Below the pieces are notes generated by a model. The model worked only from the letters and a program-made list of their open reading frames with translations. It was not told the DNA's origin and did not search any database. DNA of 64,000 bases from Leptasterias polaris (lineage: Eukaryota > Echinodermata > Asteroidea > Forcipulatida > Asteriidae): contig JAZGTN010000212.1 in the NCBI GenBank assembly GCA_037783415.1, forward strand, positions 434,001-498,000. The letters are read 5' to 3'. Within the stretch, counting starts at the first letter, position 1; each line of letters starts with the position of its first letter. Shown piece after piece: positions 1 through 11,900 of this stretch. A program made the translations under genes and the position numbers.

Positions 1-878
1 TGCTGCCACACATTTCTAAATCTAGGGGTGACAGTCACTGTTGACAAAAAGGTCTGAAACTAGGAGCCAAATTTTAGAAGGTATGTTGAAATGATGGCAT
101 TTCCGCCTTCATGTAACCCCCCAGGAGCTATAGATTTCAATCAGCTTCTTGGAACAGTATCCTTAGCACTAGAGAAGTAGATAAAAAAAGAGCAGGAATT
201 TTTTTTATCTGATAAAAAAAGATCAGAATTCAGATAAAAGTCCGACCAATTTTTTGGCCCTGAAATCATGGTTTCAGCAGGAGGGGTATCCAGACATCTT
301 ACGTACAGCCTAGTTTGAGTTAGGGCAGATTAATATTATCTGGTTTACTTTTCATTTTCAGTTTTGAAGTCTTAGTTTTATCTATTTTGCAATTTTGCGC
401 TTTTTGATTTTTTTTTCCCCTGCAGTTTTGAACTATTTATTTTAGCTTTTTGCGGTTTTGAACTGTATATTTATCTATCATTTGCAGTTTTAAACTCTTT
501 ATTTATCTATAACTATCTATAACTTGCGGTTTTCAACTTCATTTATATATTACTTGCAGTTTTTATCTCTTTATTTATCTAATATCTGCCATTTTGAATT
601 CCATAGAGTACAAATCTGTTACGATGTCAGCACATGCTTTCCAGAGAATTCCATATGTTAAGACAGTATGTCTTGCACAATTTCAAAGATTTTGTATCCA
701 AGTGTGTTATTTACATATCCGGGCATTGCCTGGGTTAACTGAGCTTTTTTGTTCACATTAAGTTTTATCATTTGGTTACATCCACCATTGACAATTGATG
801 TACCGATTTTTGTACACAAAGGATGCTGGCGAATTTTTCTCCTTCCCCTCCTGACCAAATCACTAAACCCTGTTAATA

Positions 879-1039
879 CACCGATCCATTAAGCCACGCC
901 CATTTCTCATTGACCAATCACAACCGCGAAATCCGATCACCATTTGAGCCCGTTTGGTGATCTTTGCACTAATGGTGATCGGGTTTCGCGGCTGTGATTG
1001 GTCAACTCGTAAGGAGGCTGGGCTTAATGGATCGATCTA
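879..1039. repeat. Foldback (MITE-like) element, about 160 bp
   Basis: CACCGATCCATTAAGCC at the left is mirrored by GGCTTAATGGATCGATC at the right, and inner arms with ACCAATCACA...CGCGAAA...CCGATCACCA are mirrored too, so nearly the whole segment can fold into one hairpin. No coding capacity. Confidence 0.75.
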
Positions 1040-1101
1040 TTGACAACCCCCTCTAAGATGTGTGGCAAGATCCAGCTTAGGATATCACGGCATGTGAACG
1101 A

Positions 1102-1293
1102 GGCTCAATTTCAGAAAGCTGGTAAGCAGAAAATACTGCTTGACAAATTTCTTTGCTGAGCAGAAAATGAGTAGGGCACCAGTCACAACAATGCAACCTT
1201 TATGTAATTTTGGCTGGTAACCTGTTTCTGCTAAGCAATACTTATCTGTGCTGAGCAAGTTTTTGTGCTTACAGGCTTTATGAAATTGGGCCC
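1102..1293 (+). repeat. Foldback repeat, family A
   Basis: Ends GGCTCAATTTCAGAAAGCTG and, reversed, GGGCCCAATTTCATAAAGCC, with internal TTAGCAGAAA/GGCACCAGTCACAA blocks. Other copies or fragments recur at about 5526-5706, 15177-15297, 25328-25470 (minus), 27455-27625, 48247-48410, 49110-49295, 55629-55775, 58250-58445 and 63703-63870. A non-autonomous DNA element is likely. Confidence 0.7.
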
Positions 1294-2054
1294 TGGCCGT
1301 TGTGTGTGCGATGTGGTAAAGACAATGGAAACAATAAGCTGTGCCAGCGTATATGTGCCGACATCGTTTCTCATCTAAGGGACTCCCTCATTTCAAAGTT
1401 AACAATGAGTTAAAAGTGTTATTAGCTGCAGGCTATACTTCCATGCATGATTGTTTTGGATGATGCCTGCATGCACGCAATATAACATGCACTGGTGCAG
1501 CAGCGTTTCAAGTGGTCCACGGCGAAGCAAAGGGTTCAAACAAATTTTGTTTTGGTATTTCAAGTTTTAAGAAATGAGGTTTGAGGGGGAAAAATAAATA
1601 AACTATATGTTTCTACGAGTCCAGAAATGTTTTTTTAAATTCGAGAAATATTTTGTGTTTCTCAAAAACCAGACTAGCTTTGAGGTATGAGAATTTGTTT
1701 TCAGATACCAGACAAGTTTTGCAGTGTTTGAGATTTTCAAATGAGTTTTGAGTTTTGAGAAAAGAAAAACACACATTCTATGTTTCCAAGAGATCAGAAA
1801 AGTTTTAAATTACATGTAGGTTTTTGGATATGAACATTTTTTCAGATACAGATAAGTTTTGTCGTATTTGAGGTGCAAGACATGTCTTTTAATTTGTCAG
1901 AATTTAGGTATGCCTTGAAGAAGTTTTCTCAGCATTTACAAGCCCAGATGAGCCCTAAGGAAAGAGAAATTTTCCCCTCGCTTGCCATTGCCCATGGACC
2001 ACTTCTTGTTCCTCCAAAACAGCAAATAGGAAGATTGCCTCACAGTACCTTTAC

Positions 2055-2528
2055 CTGATGAGCTACCCGCCACCGTCGCTGTGTTATTTGTCGGTGATCC
2101 TTCATCTTTGACCTGTGCTGTCACCTGATTGCTAGCTTGAGTAGTGACCAATGTTCCCCCGACGACAGCTTGGGTGACGACCTGGCCGCCGATAAGCTGC
2201 GCCACGCCCGTTTGGTTGACCGCCTGACTGGCAATGACAGGACTTTGCGTTGAGATGAGTTGTTTAGGAATACCGTGGCTGGTGATGAGTTGGCCGGTGG
2301 AGGTGAGCTGGCCCGTCAGGCCATGGGCCGTGATCTGCTGGGTGGTCAGTCCGGCGACAGCTACGGGATCGCCTATGGTGGTCACCGTAGCTGCAGTGGG
2401 TACCCGTTGTGTGGTCAGGGCTTGTGTGGTGGTGGTTTGACCAAGATGGCCTACTTGAGATTGGGGTGGGGTACTGACCATCGTCGCCAGGCCGGCTGCA
2501 GCTAGGGCTCGGGCCGAGGAATTGAGAC
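2055..2528 (-). CDS. POU6F2: POU6F2-like coding exon 6 (long Thr/Gln-rich exon)
   Basis: 474 nt, phase 1 in and out. It runs from GLNSSARALAAAGLATMVST through repeated TQ/TTQ/ITSHG motifs to TATVAGSSSG at a GTAAAG donor. Reading past the donor is open for only about 40 codons. The base composition is clearly more GC-rich than the flanking intron, which supports coding. Confidence 0.75.
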
Positions 2529-5500
2529 CTAACAAAACAACAAAAGTTCACTGATTATAATCTCCACAAATTAATACATAAAGCACCTGTGCAACATTAA
2601 TCATTGTCAAAGACCAGTATCCGCACTTTATGTTACCCAACAAAAACATGAAATAACAAACCAAAGCTCAAGTGTCATGACCGCTATACTCCGATGAACA
2701 GTCCATCAGACATGCTCGGCCATGACACGCCACGTCTACAGCCTCACCTTGAGTGGAAGTTGATGTGTAGCCGCCGCCAGGAGGTGTAACCGATAAGACC
2801 TGCCCCGTTGCATTCATTAACATCTGCGGCAACGGCAACTGGCCCAGCCCCGTCTGGCTTGCCAGGACGGACATGGACGGGAGGGGTGTAGTCGCTGCCA
2901 TTGACGATGGTGAACTTGTTGTGTACTGCTTGTTGAGTGATGATACTGAAGTAGTTAGACCTGTTTGGAAAAAAAAGCAGATTTGATTTGAGCTCAGCTG
3001 TAGTAACCCTAACCAAAATCTTGTGCACGATTTTACATGTATTAGCTTATTTCAATTGCTGCAACTGAAATAAGCAATGGTAATTTTTATCTTCAAATGT
3101 TTCCCCCGGCTTTGATAGTTTTTCAGACGATAGTATTTCTCTGGAGGGTTGGAACTTGTATGAACTTTATAGAAGGAAAATAGAATTAGCTGTTGCAACC
3201 AAATGAACCTATGGTATAAACAAACAACAAAATTATTGGCCTGATGTTTTGACCCAAGCAGAGTGTTTCTCGAAGGCTAAATGATAATACAGCACAACTG
3301 TCGATGACTAGAGCAAGCTAGTCGAAACGTTGAGACCTATTAAGAATTCACTCCGCGGCAGTGTAGTTAATAACGAGAAGTCCCCTCGATCCACATAGCG
3401 AAAGTAGTAGTCCCGGCCAATTTCCTACCTCCCGCCCAGGTAGTAGTTAATAAGCAGGACAGTTCTTTTCAGAACTGAGAAGTCTCCCGAATTCCGAATA
3501 ATCTACTCCGCGACAGTAGAATAAATAACAAGACAAGTTCTCCAAGAACAAAATCTACCTAGCAAGTAGATATACACATGGTGTTACCGCAAACCAAAAT
3601 ATACACAACACAACTGCTTCAATGCTCTACTTCACTGCTTCTGTTACACCATTATACCTGTTTATGTGTGTCGTGTTGTCATTTAGCCTCTGAGAAAGAC
3701 TCTGCTAGGGTCAAACTGTCAGGCCTCTTTAACTATTTTTTTTACTTCATATTGAGTGAGCTTCCAGATTGAATCGAAATGTTTTTGATAAGACTTTAAA
3801 ACCAAGCCATTTTGTTCTCTCTCACCCGAAAGTGCCGATGTACAGCCAGTGGAATTCACCGCGGTGGAGTTTGCCATCGTCGGCATGACCCCGCCGATGT
3901 TGGCCGCCAGGAGTTGACCGCCCGTCGTTGGGATGAGGAACTGGATACCGCCGGAACTCTGCGCGAGACTGACGGGGATTGTTAGGATTTGCTGCTGGCC
4001 GGCCGCGTTGGTGATCGGCAGCGTTAACACCTGTTGTTGTCCCGTTGCGTTGTTGGATGGGATAGTGAAGATCTGTTGGGCTCCAGAAAGCTATCGACAA
4101 CAAAAATAGAACAAATATGTACAGTTTTGTATTTTTATTTCCTGCAAAGGAAAAGATCAAAATAAAAGTTTAAATTTCATACATAAATTCACTCGAATGG
4201 TGTGAATATAAAAGACACTTCATTTATCACAGGATTCATTTATCACAGGATGGATTTTCAAAGGTTGTAAACGGTTTAAAAAACAAGAGAGTTTCTCAAA
4301 CCAATGTAACCAAACTGAGAATGGAAGGGGAAATAGTCTGGTGCCTTTTTACAAACTGAGAATTCAAACTATCAGGTAAAGTGTGTACACAGGAAGTCAG
4401 ACAAAGATGGCTGCAGTGTGGTAAAGGTCTATTGACCCAATTCACCCGACGCCATCATCACAACAATCTTACCTGCACTATGTTGAGAGTTATTGTCCCG
4501 GTGTGTTAAACAACAGTGCAGTGCTTTTTTTTTAGGCAACAGGGCGTTTACACTCATACCATATTTTGACGTGCATTGTGACTCCCAAAATGGTAAGCGT
4601 GGCAGACAGTATCCATGTGTGATGTTGGTGCAAGAGATCAATCAATATGGAACAATTTTTTCCCCGCTTTGATTCATTGCTTTTCAACTCAGCACTTTGG
4701 CTAGTCTAAAGTCAACCCTTTTACCTATGAAGTGAAGAATATTTTTCTGCAGTGGAAACTGGTTTTACTGCTTTCAAAGTTTGCTTTTCTGCCGTGCAAT
4801 AAGGTTTGTCTCCTGCTCCGAATACTGGCTTTCTAATTTGCATGTTTTCTTTTCTGCTGCAACAACTGTTCTCTGTTTAACAAATATCTCCTCCTCTGAC
4901 ATTTCTGCTCAGAGCACTGGCTGTTGCAAGGGGGTTCTAAGCAGCACAAAACCATAGCAAACCCAGATTTTCAAAGGTAAACAAAATATTGACCATTTCA
5001 AAACTTTCAAACAACAATGACGAAAGTAATGATCGACCTCCGTTTGTGATGGCAAATAGACCCCTTGCGTATGACACCACAAACAGCGCCATCACTGGGG
5101 TCAAAGTAAGACTATCACTGGCTGGCTGATACATGTGCGTGCTGCGTACACACAAAGACATTTTCATTGTTTGACCCCAGCAATGACAGCCCACGCGGGG
5201 GGGGGGGGGGTCTGTGATTGATTGACTTTGATTACCTGGTTGGTCAAGACGTTTTGTGGTGATTGCAATGCCTGTATGGGCGGCGACAGTAAAAGTTGTT
5301 GTGTAGCTGCGGAGTTGCCCAACGATGCAGGGATGGTCGTTCCAAGACCTTTAATTTAAAAAAAAAGTAGGAAAGAATTATGGATGTGTCAAGTATGTTT
5401 CTAGTTCAGCAAAAGCTCTGATCGACAAGAGCTTTGGTTGAGTGTAGATTTCCTCGGGAATCCAAGCCCTGAAATATCAGTTAAAATAAACAGATGAGCA

Positions 5501-8500
5501 TAATCATTGTTTCTAAAAAACTATCGGGTCCGATTTCGTGAAGCCACTCAAGCAGAACATTATGCTTAACAGATTTCTGCTTAGCAAAAATGAGAAGGAT
5601 ACCAGCTACAAATTGTGCATAAGACATGGCATAACCTTTTTCTGGTCAGCACAATTCTTTTGTGCTTAGTTAATTTTTGTGTTTAAGCAGCTCTTTGAAA
5701 ATTGGGGAAAGGGTTATTAACCCCCCCCCCCCCACCCCCCACCCAGAAAAGGAAAAAAATACACTATACAACACTCTATTATGATTTATGAAACTTTATT
5801 AGAAAAACTAAGAAACAAGCCGATGCAATTACTCACCCTTTAGCCCGGATGGGAATCCCTGTTTGGTCGGGCTGATCACCATGCCGCTCCGCACAGCCTG
5901 GCCACCGGTGGCGCTGTGCATCGCCAGCAGGAGCTGATCAGATGCGCTCTGCGGTTTCACGTTATGTGCAGCTTTTAACGTCATTTGTCCGGATACCATT
6001 GGATCCTAAAAAACAGAAAATGAAAACAACAATCATAAAATATTGGTTAAATTAAACAGTGTCTTAATAGCCAAAGTGGTTTAGTTCACCAGACTTAAGA
6101 TCAGGGGTGTGTCCACTTACGCAATCGTTGCCAACATTTACAAACGTTTGCCAACAATTTTGAGTTGAACGAGTTGTGCACCAACAGCGTTGGCGAACGT
6201 TCGCAACCATAGGCGAACGTATTTCTGAGGTGTTGGTGGGTGGTTTTTAAAATGGCGGATAACAAAAAGTCAGGTGGGTGTGTCCACTTGCGCAATCGTT
6301 GCCAACATTTACAAACGTTTGCCAACATTTTTGAGTTGAACGAGTTGTGCACCAACAGCGTTGGCGAACGTTCGCAACCATAGGCGAACGTATTTCTGAG
6401 GTGTTGGTGGGTGGTTTTTAAAATGGCGGACAACAAAAAGTCAGGTGGGTGTGTCCACTTGCGCAATCGTTGCCAACATTTACAAACGTTTGCCAACAAT
6501 TTTGAGTTGAACGAGTTGTGCACCAACAGCGTTGGCGAACGTTCGCAACCATAGGCGAACGTATTTCTGAGGTGTTGGTGGGTGGTTTTTAAAATGGCGG
6601 ACAACAAAAAGTCAGGTGGGTGTGTCCACTTGCGCAATCGTTGCCAACATTTACAAACGTTTGCCAACAATTTTGAGTTGAACGAGTTGTGCACCAACAG
6701 CGTTGGCGAACGTTCGCAACCATAGGCGAACGTATTTCTGAGGTGTTGGTGGGTGGTTTTTAAAATGGCGGATAACAAAAAGTCAGGTGGAGTTGAAATA
6801 ACAACTTAATTAGTTGAAGTCGTGATGTACAAACGAGGACTAAAATTTACCCACAATACATTGTGTCCGGATACCATTGGATCCTAAAAATCAGAAAATG
6901 AAAACAACAATCATAAAATATTGGTTAAATTAAACAGTGTCTTAATAGCCAAAGTGGTTTAGTTCACCAGACTTAAGATCAGGGGTGTGTCCACTTGCGC
7001 AATCGTTGCCAACATTGCGAACATTCGCAACCATAGGCGAACGTATTTCTGAGGTGTTGGTGGGTGGTTTTTAAAATGGCGGACAACAACAAGTCAGGTG
7101 GAGTTGATATAACAACTTAATTAGTTGAAGTCGTGATGTACAAACGAGGACTAAAATTTACCCACAATACATCAAAAATCAAGTTACACAAAATAAAACT
7201 CATACGGTGTCGCCATCTTCATTACAGAGCGCCGCCATATTGACACCGAGAAGTGCGCAACCAATCGTCCCAACGACCACAAACAGTTGCTCGAACGTTC
7301 GTGATCTGTTTGCGCAAGTGGAACGCACCCCTGGTGGCTTAGTCATTGGGGTGTGGGTTCGAATTCCAGTCATGACACTTATAAATGTTCTCGATCGGGA
7401 CATTTAATTGTAAATTGTTTCCTTTCACCCCGGGGTAAATGGGTACCTGTGAGGGCAGATATGGTTCATGTGATTGATTTAACTTGGTGCGCTACATATT
7501 TGGCAGCACAGGCCGTTGTATACTCCCTGAGATTGTTCAAGGAATTAAATAAATGGCCCAATGACCGCAAGTAACGATTTTCATGCGCCAGGAGCGTCCA
7601 AATTAGCACATACTGTACCAGCGCTGTATAAATGTCCATTAATATTATTGTTATTATTAAAAATCAAAAAATTATAAGAGTTAAAAGAAATTCTGTAGGA
7701 TTGGTTCCTATCAGAACATATTGTTTGAATGATTCTAATCTGAAACAATATTTGTTGATAATTTTAGCTGGTACTTGTATCATGTACACGTATGTGACTC
7801 TCCAAGCCCAAACTCAAGGCCGAGTCTATTTAGTCATCTAATAGACAAGAATAAGAGCTTTCAAATCACACCTATGTAATTAGGGCCTACACAGATGAGT
7901 ATTACTTAACATGGGTGCGTTTTGGCGACTGTAACCAGCAATTGTTTCAGTCATTGGCCAGTGACTGAGCAATGGCTAATTCAACTGAAACAGTTATTGT
8001 TACAAGGTTTTGAATTTGGAGGGAAAATTTCACAAGACCACAGGGCTTGCTGCTCAAAATGTTTACTGGACCAGAATTGTTTTTACAAGACCAGAAACAA
8101 AATGAGAAGAAAAAAAAAAATCCTGCACAGCTTAACATGCATTATGTTTCTCATTTGTCTTTATGGGCACACACTATTATACTTCATTATTTTACCAGAC
8201 TCAAAGTCAACATTTGAGAATTATTTGTTTTTGTTTAAGGTTTTTTACACACAGTGAGGCGTTATTATTCATTTGAAAATTGCAGGGCCGCCGGACTTGT
8301 CCAGTCTTGAGTTTACAGGCCAGACACTCAAACTACTGGCCTCGGGCCAGTGGTCCAGTTCAAACTTCAAGCCCTGGTTACGACTTCAACACACTCCATA
8401 CATGTATAGAATGTTTACAACACCACATCACTCTAATATCATGGCTGACATCTCTGCTTTCTCCATTTTTAATGCCATTTTACTATTTCGGTGGCGTGCC

Positions 8501-8988
8501 TCATTTTTGCATGGGGTGTCCACAATTGCAATGATGATCTCTTGCATGAAAATACGCTTGAAATTCTTTCATGTTGAACAAATTTGTACCTGGAAATAAA
8601 AATGTCTACAAAATGATACTTAAAAATACAACCGCATACATTTTTCCCAAAACATGATTAATTTCATTGATAATATTATCAAGAAGTATACCTTTAAAAG
8701 AGGTGTCTCGGAAACTAGAAGTTAACAGTGTGTTTCAAAACCGAATGCATAAAATATTTTAGATCTAAATGTTGAGTACATTACCCCAGTTTGTCAATAG
8801 ACAGTGAAACAGTGCCATTAAATAATCATACTCCTAGGAAATTGTAATCTCACTTCACTACGAACCTGTGAGCCAGTAATGACATTGGCCACACTCACAG
8901 AGGTCGGAGAGGCAGTTATCGTAACAGCTGGCTCCATTTTGCCATTGCCAACAATGTGCTGGTTGGCTGAATCTCCATCCATGATCAT
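2055..8988 (-). CDS. POU6F2: POU6F2-like transcription factor, N-terminal part (six coding exons; 3' end off the left edge)
   Basis: Coding exons in transcript order are 8988-8866, 6005-5837, 5348-5236, 4090-3826, 2960-2748 and 2528-2055. All junctions have AG/GT signals and the phases agree (0, 1, 0, 1, 1, 1), giving about 452 residues. The product is rich in Gln, Thr, Ser, Val and Ala with runs such as GQQQILTIPVSLAQ, the style of a Gln-rich activation domain acting in the nucleus. The start of exon 2 (DPMVSGQM) resembles DPMIAGQV near the start of vertebrate POU6F2, and exon 4 resembles its IPF...AGQ...GQQ...LTLP stretch. The next gene is VPS41, head to head, as in human. The POU-specific domain and homeodomain should lie left of position 1 and are not seen, so other Gln-rich factors (POU2F, Sp family) are not excluded. 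The reading of these exons as coding is firmer than the family name. Confidence 0.7.
2748..2960 (-). CDS. POU6F2: POU6F2-like coding exon 5
   Basis: 213 nt with phase 1 at both ends, encoding GLTTSVSSLNKQYTTSSPSS at its start and ending GGGYTSTSTQG. The acceptor is a perfect T-run followed by CCAAACAG; the donor is GTGAGG. The exon is symmetric and could be skipped without a frameshift. Confidence 0.7.
3826..4090 (-). CDS. POU6F2: POU6F2-like coding exon 4 (Gln-rich, LTLP/LTIP repeats)
   Basis: Begins LSGAQQIFTIPSNNATGQQQ and contains two near-repeats, QQQVLTLPITNAAG and QQQILTIPVSLAQ, then a Gly/Ala-rich tail ending TSALSG at a GTGAGA donor (phase 1). Length is 265 nt. It has the most recognisable composition for a POU6-type activation region. 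Confidence 0.75.
5236..5348 (-). CDS. POU6F2: POU6F2-like coding exon 3
   Basis: Reads GLGTTIPASLGNSAATQQ then LLLSPPIQALQSPQNVLTNQ. The acceptor ends AAATTAAAG after a T-rich tract and the donor is GTAATC. Phase 1 in and phase 0 out agree with both neighbours. Confidence 0.65.
5526..5706 (+). repeat. Family A foldback copy
   Basis: Starts GGGTCCGATTTCGTGAAGCC and ends near GCTCTTTGAAAATTGGGG. It lies between exons 2 and 3 of the POU6F2-like gene. Confidence 0.6.
5837..6005 (-). CDS. POU6F2: POU6F2-like coding exon 2
   Basis: Starts after a TTTTAG acceptor with DPMVSGQMTLKAAHNV and ends LKG at a GTGAGT donor (phase 1). The opening residues are the best local match to vertebrate POU6F2. The first 20-odd bases of this exon and its acceptor are duplicated about 880 bp upstream, at 6863-6884. 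Confidence 0.7.
6069..6101 (+). repeat. Left half of a tRNA-derived SINE split by a foldback insertion
   Basis: AGCCAAAGTGGTTTAGTTCA followed by CCAGACTTAAGATC corresponds to the A-box end of the SINE family seen intact at 57071 and 22331. The rest of the SINE resumes at 7334. Confidence 0.6.
6107..6786. repeat. Four-copy 171-bp tandem repeat
   Basis: The motif CAATCGTTGCCAACATTTAC recurs at 6122, 6293, 6464 and 6635, an exact spacing of 171 bp. Copies differ at only a few bases, so the expansion is recent or homogenised. Because 171 is a multiple of 3, the minus strand is open for 225 codons, but this is a by-product of the repeat. Confidence 0.9.
6863..7173. repeat. Tandem duplicate of 5985-6862, carrying a copy of the exon 2 acceptor
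   Basis: From TGTCCGGATACCATTGGATC at 6863 the sequence repeats 5985 onward almost base for base through the SINE fragment and the start of the foldback element. It then carries one shortened 171-bp unit and ends with the same flank (ACCCACAATACAT) that closes the first copy at about 6862. Confidence 0.85.
7334..7640 (+). repeat. Right half of the interrupted tRNA-derived SINE
   Basis: Contains a B-box-like GGTTCGAATTCC, then CAGTCATGACACTTATAAATG, a GGGTACCTGTGAGGGCAGA block and a tail with ATTATTGTTATTATTA, the same order as in the intact SINEs at 57071-57435 and 57602-57966. Confidence 0.75.
8004..8375 (+). repeat. MITE family B copy (hAT-like ends)
   Basis: Inverted ends AAGGTTTTGAATTTGGAG and CTTCAAGCCCTG, inner blocks GACTTGTCCAGTC and CTGGCCTCGGGCC, and flanking direct repeats GTTAC. 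Related copies are at 35739, 37319 and 40658. Confidence 0.65.
8866..8988 (-). CDS. POU6F2: POU6F2-like coding exon 1 (start codon)
   Basis: Forty-one codons starting MIMDGDSANQHIVGNG and ending VITGSQ before a GTTCG donor (phase 0). The start is set by an in-frame TGA at 9012-9010, eight codons upstream. A second ATG two codons later could also be used. Any 5' UTR continues above 8988; noncoding upstream exons cannot be ruled out. Confidence 0.7.
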
Positions 8989-11900
8989 GGGGTCCGGCTC
9001 TGTGATTGGTCACCGCGCTCTGAAACTCCTCCCTTGGAAACCACTCCTGTAGACGATTGGATGAAAGTAACAAATTTGCATAATTACACATGTATGCGAG
9101 AAATAGAGGTGTCCCTTGCCTGCTCATTTACATGTGAATAACTCAAAAGTAGGATCACCGAGTGATGTCTTGAAAATTCAAACAACTAAAGAGTTAATTA
9201 ACACTACAAATTGTTACCTCTCTCAAAGTTAAGTTCATATGCCTTTTGTAATTCTTCATCTTTATTAGTATCATTTACAAATTCATATCAACGTAGAACA
9301 AGGAAAATTCCCTTATTTTTTTCAAATTTGTAAAATAACTGCAATTACAATAGGTTTTGAGATAATAAGATTTATCTTGATTTTATGTGGTTATTACGAG
9401 GGGGAAAATGTATAAAAATATCCTTTGACCGGTGTGATATCTTGCCTGCCAGGAAATGCCCTGGAATGTGCAAGGTCACTCTTTTTTAACACATGACACG
9501 GTCTTCGGTCATGTATTCTACATTGAGTCTAATCAAGCAATAAATAGAATGCATACTCAAGGAACGATTTCATCCAGCAATTTTGCATAGCAAAATATTC
9601 AGACTGAACTTGTTTTGTGCACACTGAATGCTTATATTGAGTAGCAACTCCTGATTTTTGAGCAGCAACTGATGCATTTTGTGTAGCAATTTGCTCTGCT
9701 ATACAAGGGAAATCGTTCACTGATACTGCATGAAAAGAATTTTTCTTCCCTGACTCCCCTTAAATTTCCCAACCCCTGAAACAATATACACTGTATCCCC
9801 ACCGTTCCCCGAGCACGTTGTCACCGAACAAGATAAGTACACTGTCCCCGGTCATATAACCCAAGACAGCCCATACTGCCATTTCAGGCCATTTCCTCCC
9901 CCCTGCAACCACAAACAATAAAACATCCTCACAAAAAAACAGAAGAGGAAAAGAAGAGGGGAAAGGAGAAAAAAAAACTGTAACCCAGCCCAAGGCAATT
10001 TCTACTATTGATTATTCAGCGTTGGTTCGGATTACTAACTCTCAAACCGTACCGTTCGGTTGTCAGTCATTCGGGGTGTATTTTTATATCCATTTTTTTC
10101 TTTTTTATCTCTCCCCTCACCGAGGAACCAATCAGATAGGAAGGCTACGTGATGGCTTCCCAATATGGTGAAGGTGTGAGCGACAGAATCTGCGCAGTGC
10201 CGAATCCATCAAAATTGAGAAAGCCGGCGATGGATTCTGGAAGATTTGCGTTACAAGTTACCGTCAATGTTCTAAGTGGAAGGGTGTTTGAGCATCTTTC
10301 TGGTCAATCTTTCTGGTATTTTGTCAAAGTACTAAGCAAGAATGATTTGTATGTAGACCCTTTTTCTTGGTTTTGTTTTATAGCAAATTTAAACACCCTA
10401 TTTCCACATTCCGGCTGAAACCTTGACTAGGAGTCATTAGGGAGGTGAAAGTACACGTTTTCTCTTAATGCGTACAACTAACGCTCGCACTAAGACATGG
10501 ATATGTGTATACATTGTCATTACATGGGTATACTTCCATACATTCGCAACATGAAAACGACACACTCTAGACAATTTCTGGAACCATTTAAAAATAGCGA
10601 TATAAATCTGCATTTTTCTGGGAATTTTTGAGGGAATATTTTTACAAACTGTTTCTAGGCTTCTCCTGATTTGCCCTGACAAAGGGTGTTATTAATTGAT
10701 GATTGTGCCCCTCTTCACACTGTGGGTAAACACACAATGCATAGCTTAAGGATTTGAGCTTGTACCGGGACGGCAACGCAGAACTTCAAAGAACTACATG
10801 TATGTGTATGTGTTATCGTACGTGCTACGCAATAGTGTACAGCTTCATACCTTTCTACTATGTACATCATGCACAGTTAACAGACAACTGTACTATTTCA
10901 ACACCATACCCGATGGAGGCAACAAAGGCAAGTCATTTGAAAGTTTGATTCGAATAACAACAAACAATGACTTACTTAGTCACAAGTGATACAGTGTAGC
11001 TAATCCTCAGACTAGAGTTTGGGGCAAACTTTGGGGTTGTTAGATGAACGTAAGGACAGCGAACACCCATACACAACTCTGAATGATTGAGTATACATGT
11101 ATGATACAATGTTACCAGGCTTTGCCCATCTGGATGTTGCTATACAAAAGCTTGCCCGCAATCATGTGACATAGCAACACTGTCTTTAGTCTGGGGAATC
11201 CAATTTGAGCATTCACTTGTGACTACATGTCATCAAGTCAGTGTACAAGACGTTACTCAAAGTCAAACTCGCAAATTGCTTATTGCCTCCACACCCCTTA
11301 AAATGACACAGGAAGATTTAAGTTCTCTCACAGAGATGCCCTTTATCAACGAAAAACTACCTTGCCTTTTCAATAGCAAAGTATCAGGCCTGCGATACAG
11401 TCATCTCAAACACTGCAAAATTGACAGTTCTTTCGAGACTTCAATGCTCGCATCTAAAGCTCCCCAGAGTCAAAAAAGAAATCTCGTTCCATAATTGATA
11501 TTCAATCTGATTATTAGTCCCCAAAGATCTTAAGAAACCTGTGCCTAAGCCCCCCGTGACTCACAGCTTCAGTGACAATCACCGACCACAAAGATTTTTT
11601 TTAATCGCTATACATAATTGACAAGCAATCCTAGCGGCTGTCTCATGCTCTTGCGGCACATATATACCCCACTATATAACCTTTCCAAAAAACCAAGAAT
11701 AAATCAGTCCCCACAGCATTGATATCTATAATTGACATGCGATTCGGGTGTAAATTAGAAAACTGCTGCGCCCCAGAAGGGACGAAGAATATTCTACCCG
11801 CATAATTGGCATTTTCACAAAAGACTTATCAAGTTCCCTTGCCTGTCTACCAACCCGCCCCCCCCCCCCCCTTCCCTTGTAACAAGAACGACAACGGCGA

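Larger units (their letters stand above)
1..2054 (-). other. Intron of the POU6F2-like gene (no further exon recognised)
   Basis: Nothing here resembles a POU domain on the minus strand. The stretch holds T-rich low-complexity sequence (about 350-600), a foldback at about 879-1039 and a foldback repeat at 1102-1293. The remainder is unassigned. Confidence 0.5.
6102..7333. mobile_element. Foldback element with expanded interior, inserted in a SINE
   Basis: Left end CAGGGGTGTGTCCACTTRCG and right end (reverse complement) CAGGGGTGCGTTCCACTTGC form terminal inverted repeats of about 22 bp. The inside holds a 171-bp tandem array and a later duplication. The 5'-CAGGGGTG end is hAT-like, but no clean 8-bp target duplication is visible, so the superfamily is uncertain. 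Confidence 0.6.

Noticed and set aside
2234..2551. Several other frames across 2234-2551 on both strands
   Set aside because: They are shadows of POU6F2-like exon 6; only the frame with matching splice phases was kept.
6101..6778. 225-codon open frame with four 57-residue repeats on the minus strand
   Set aside because: It is exactly the 171-bp tandem array; the period is a multiple of 3, so the frame stays open by arithmetic.
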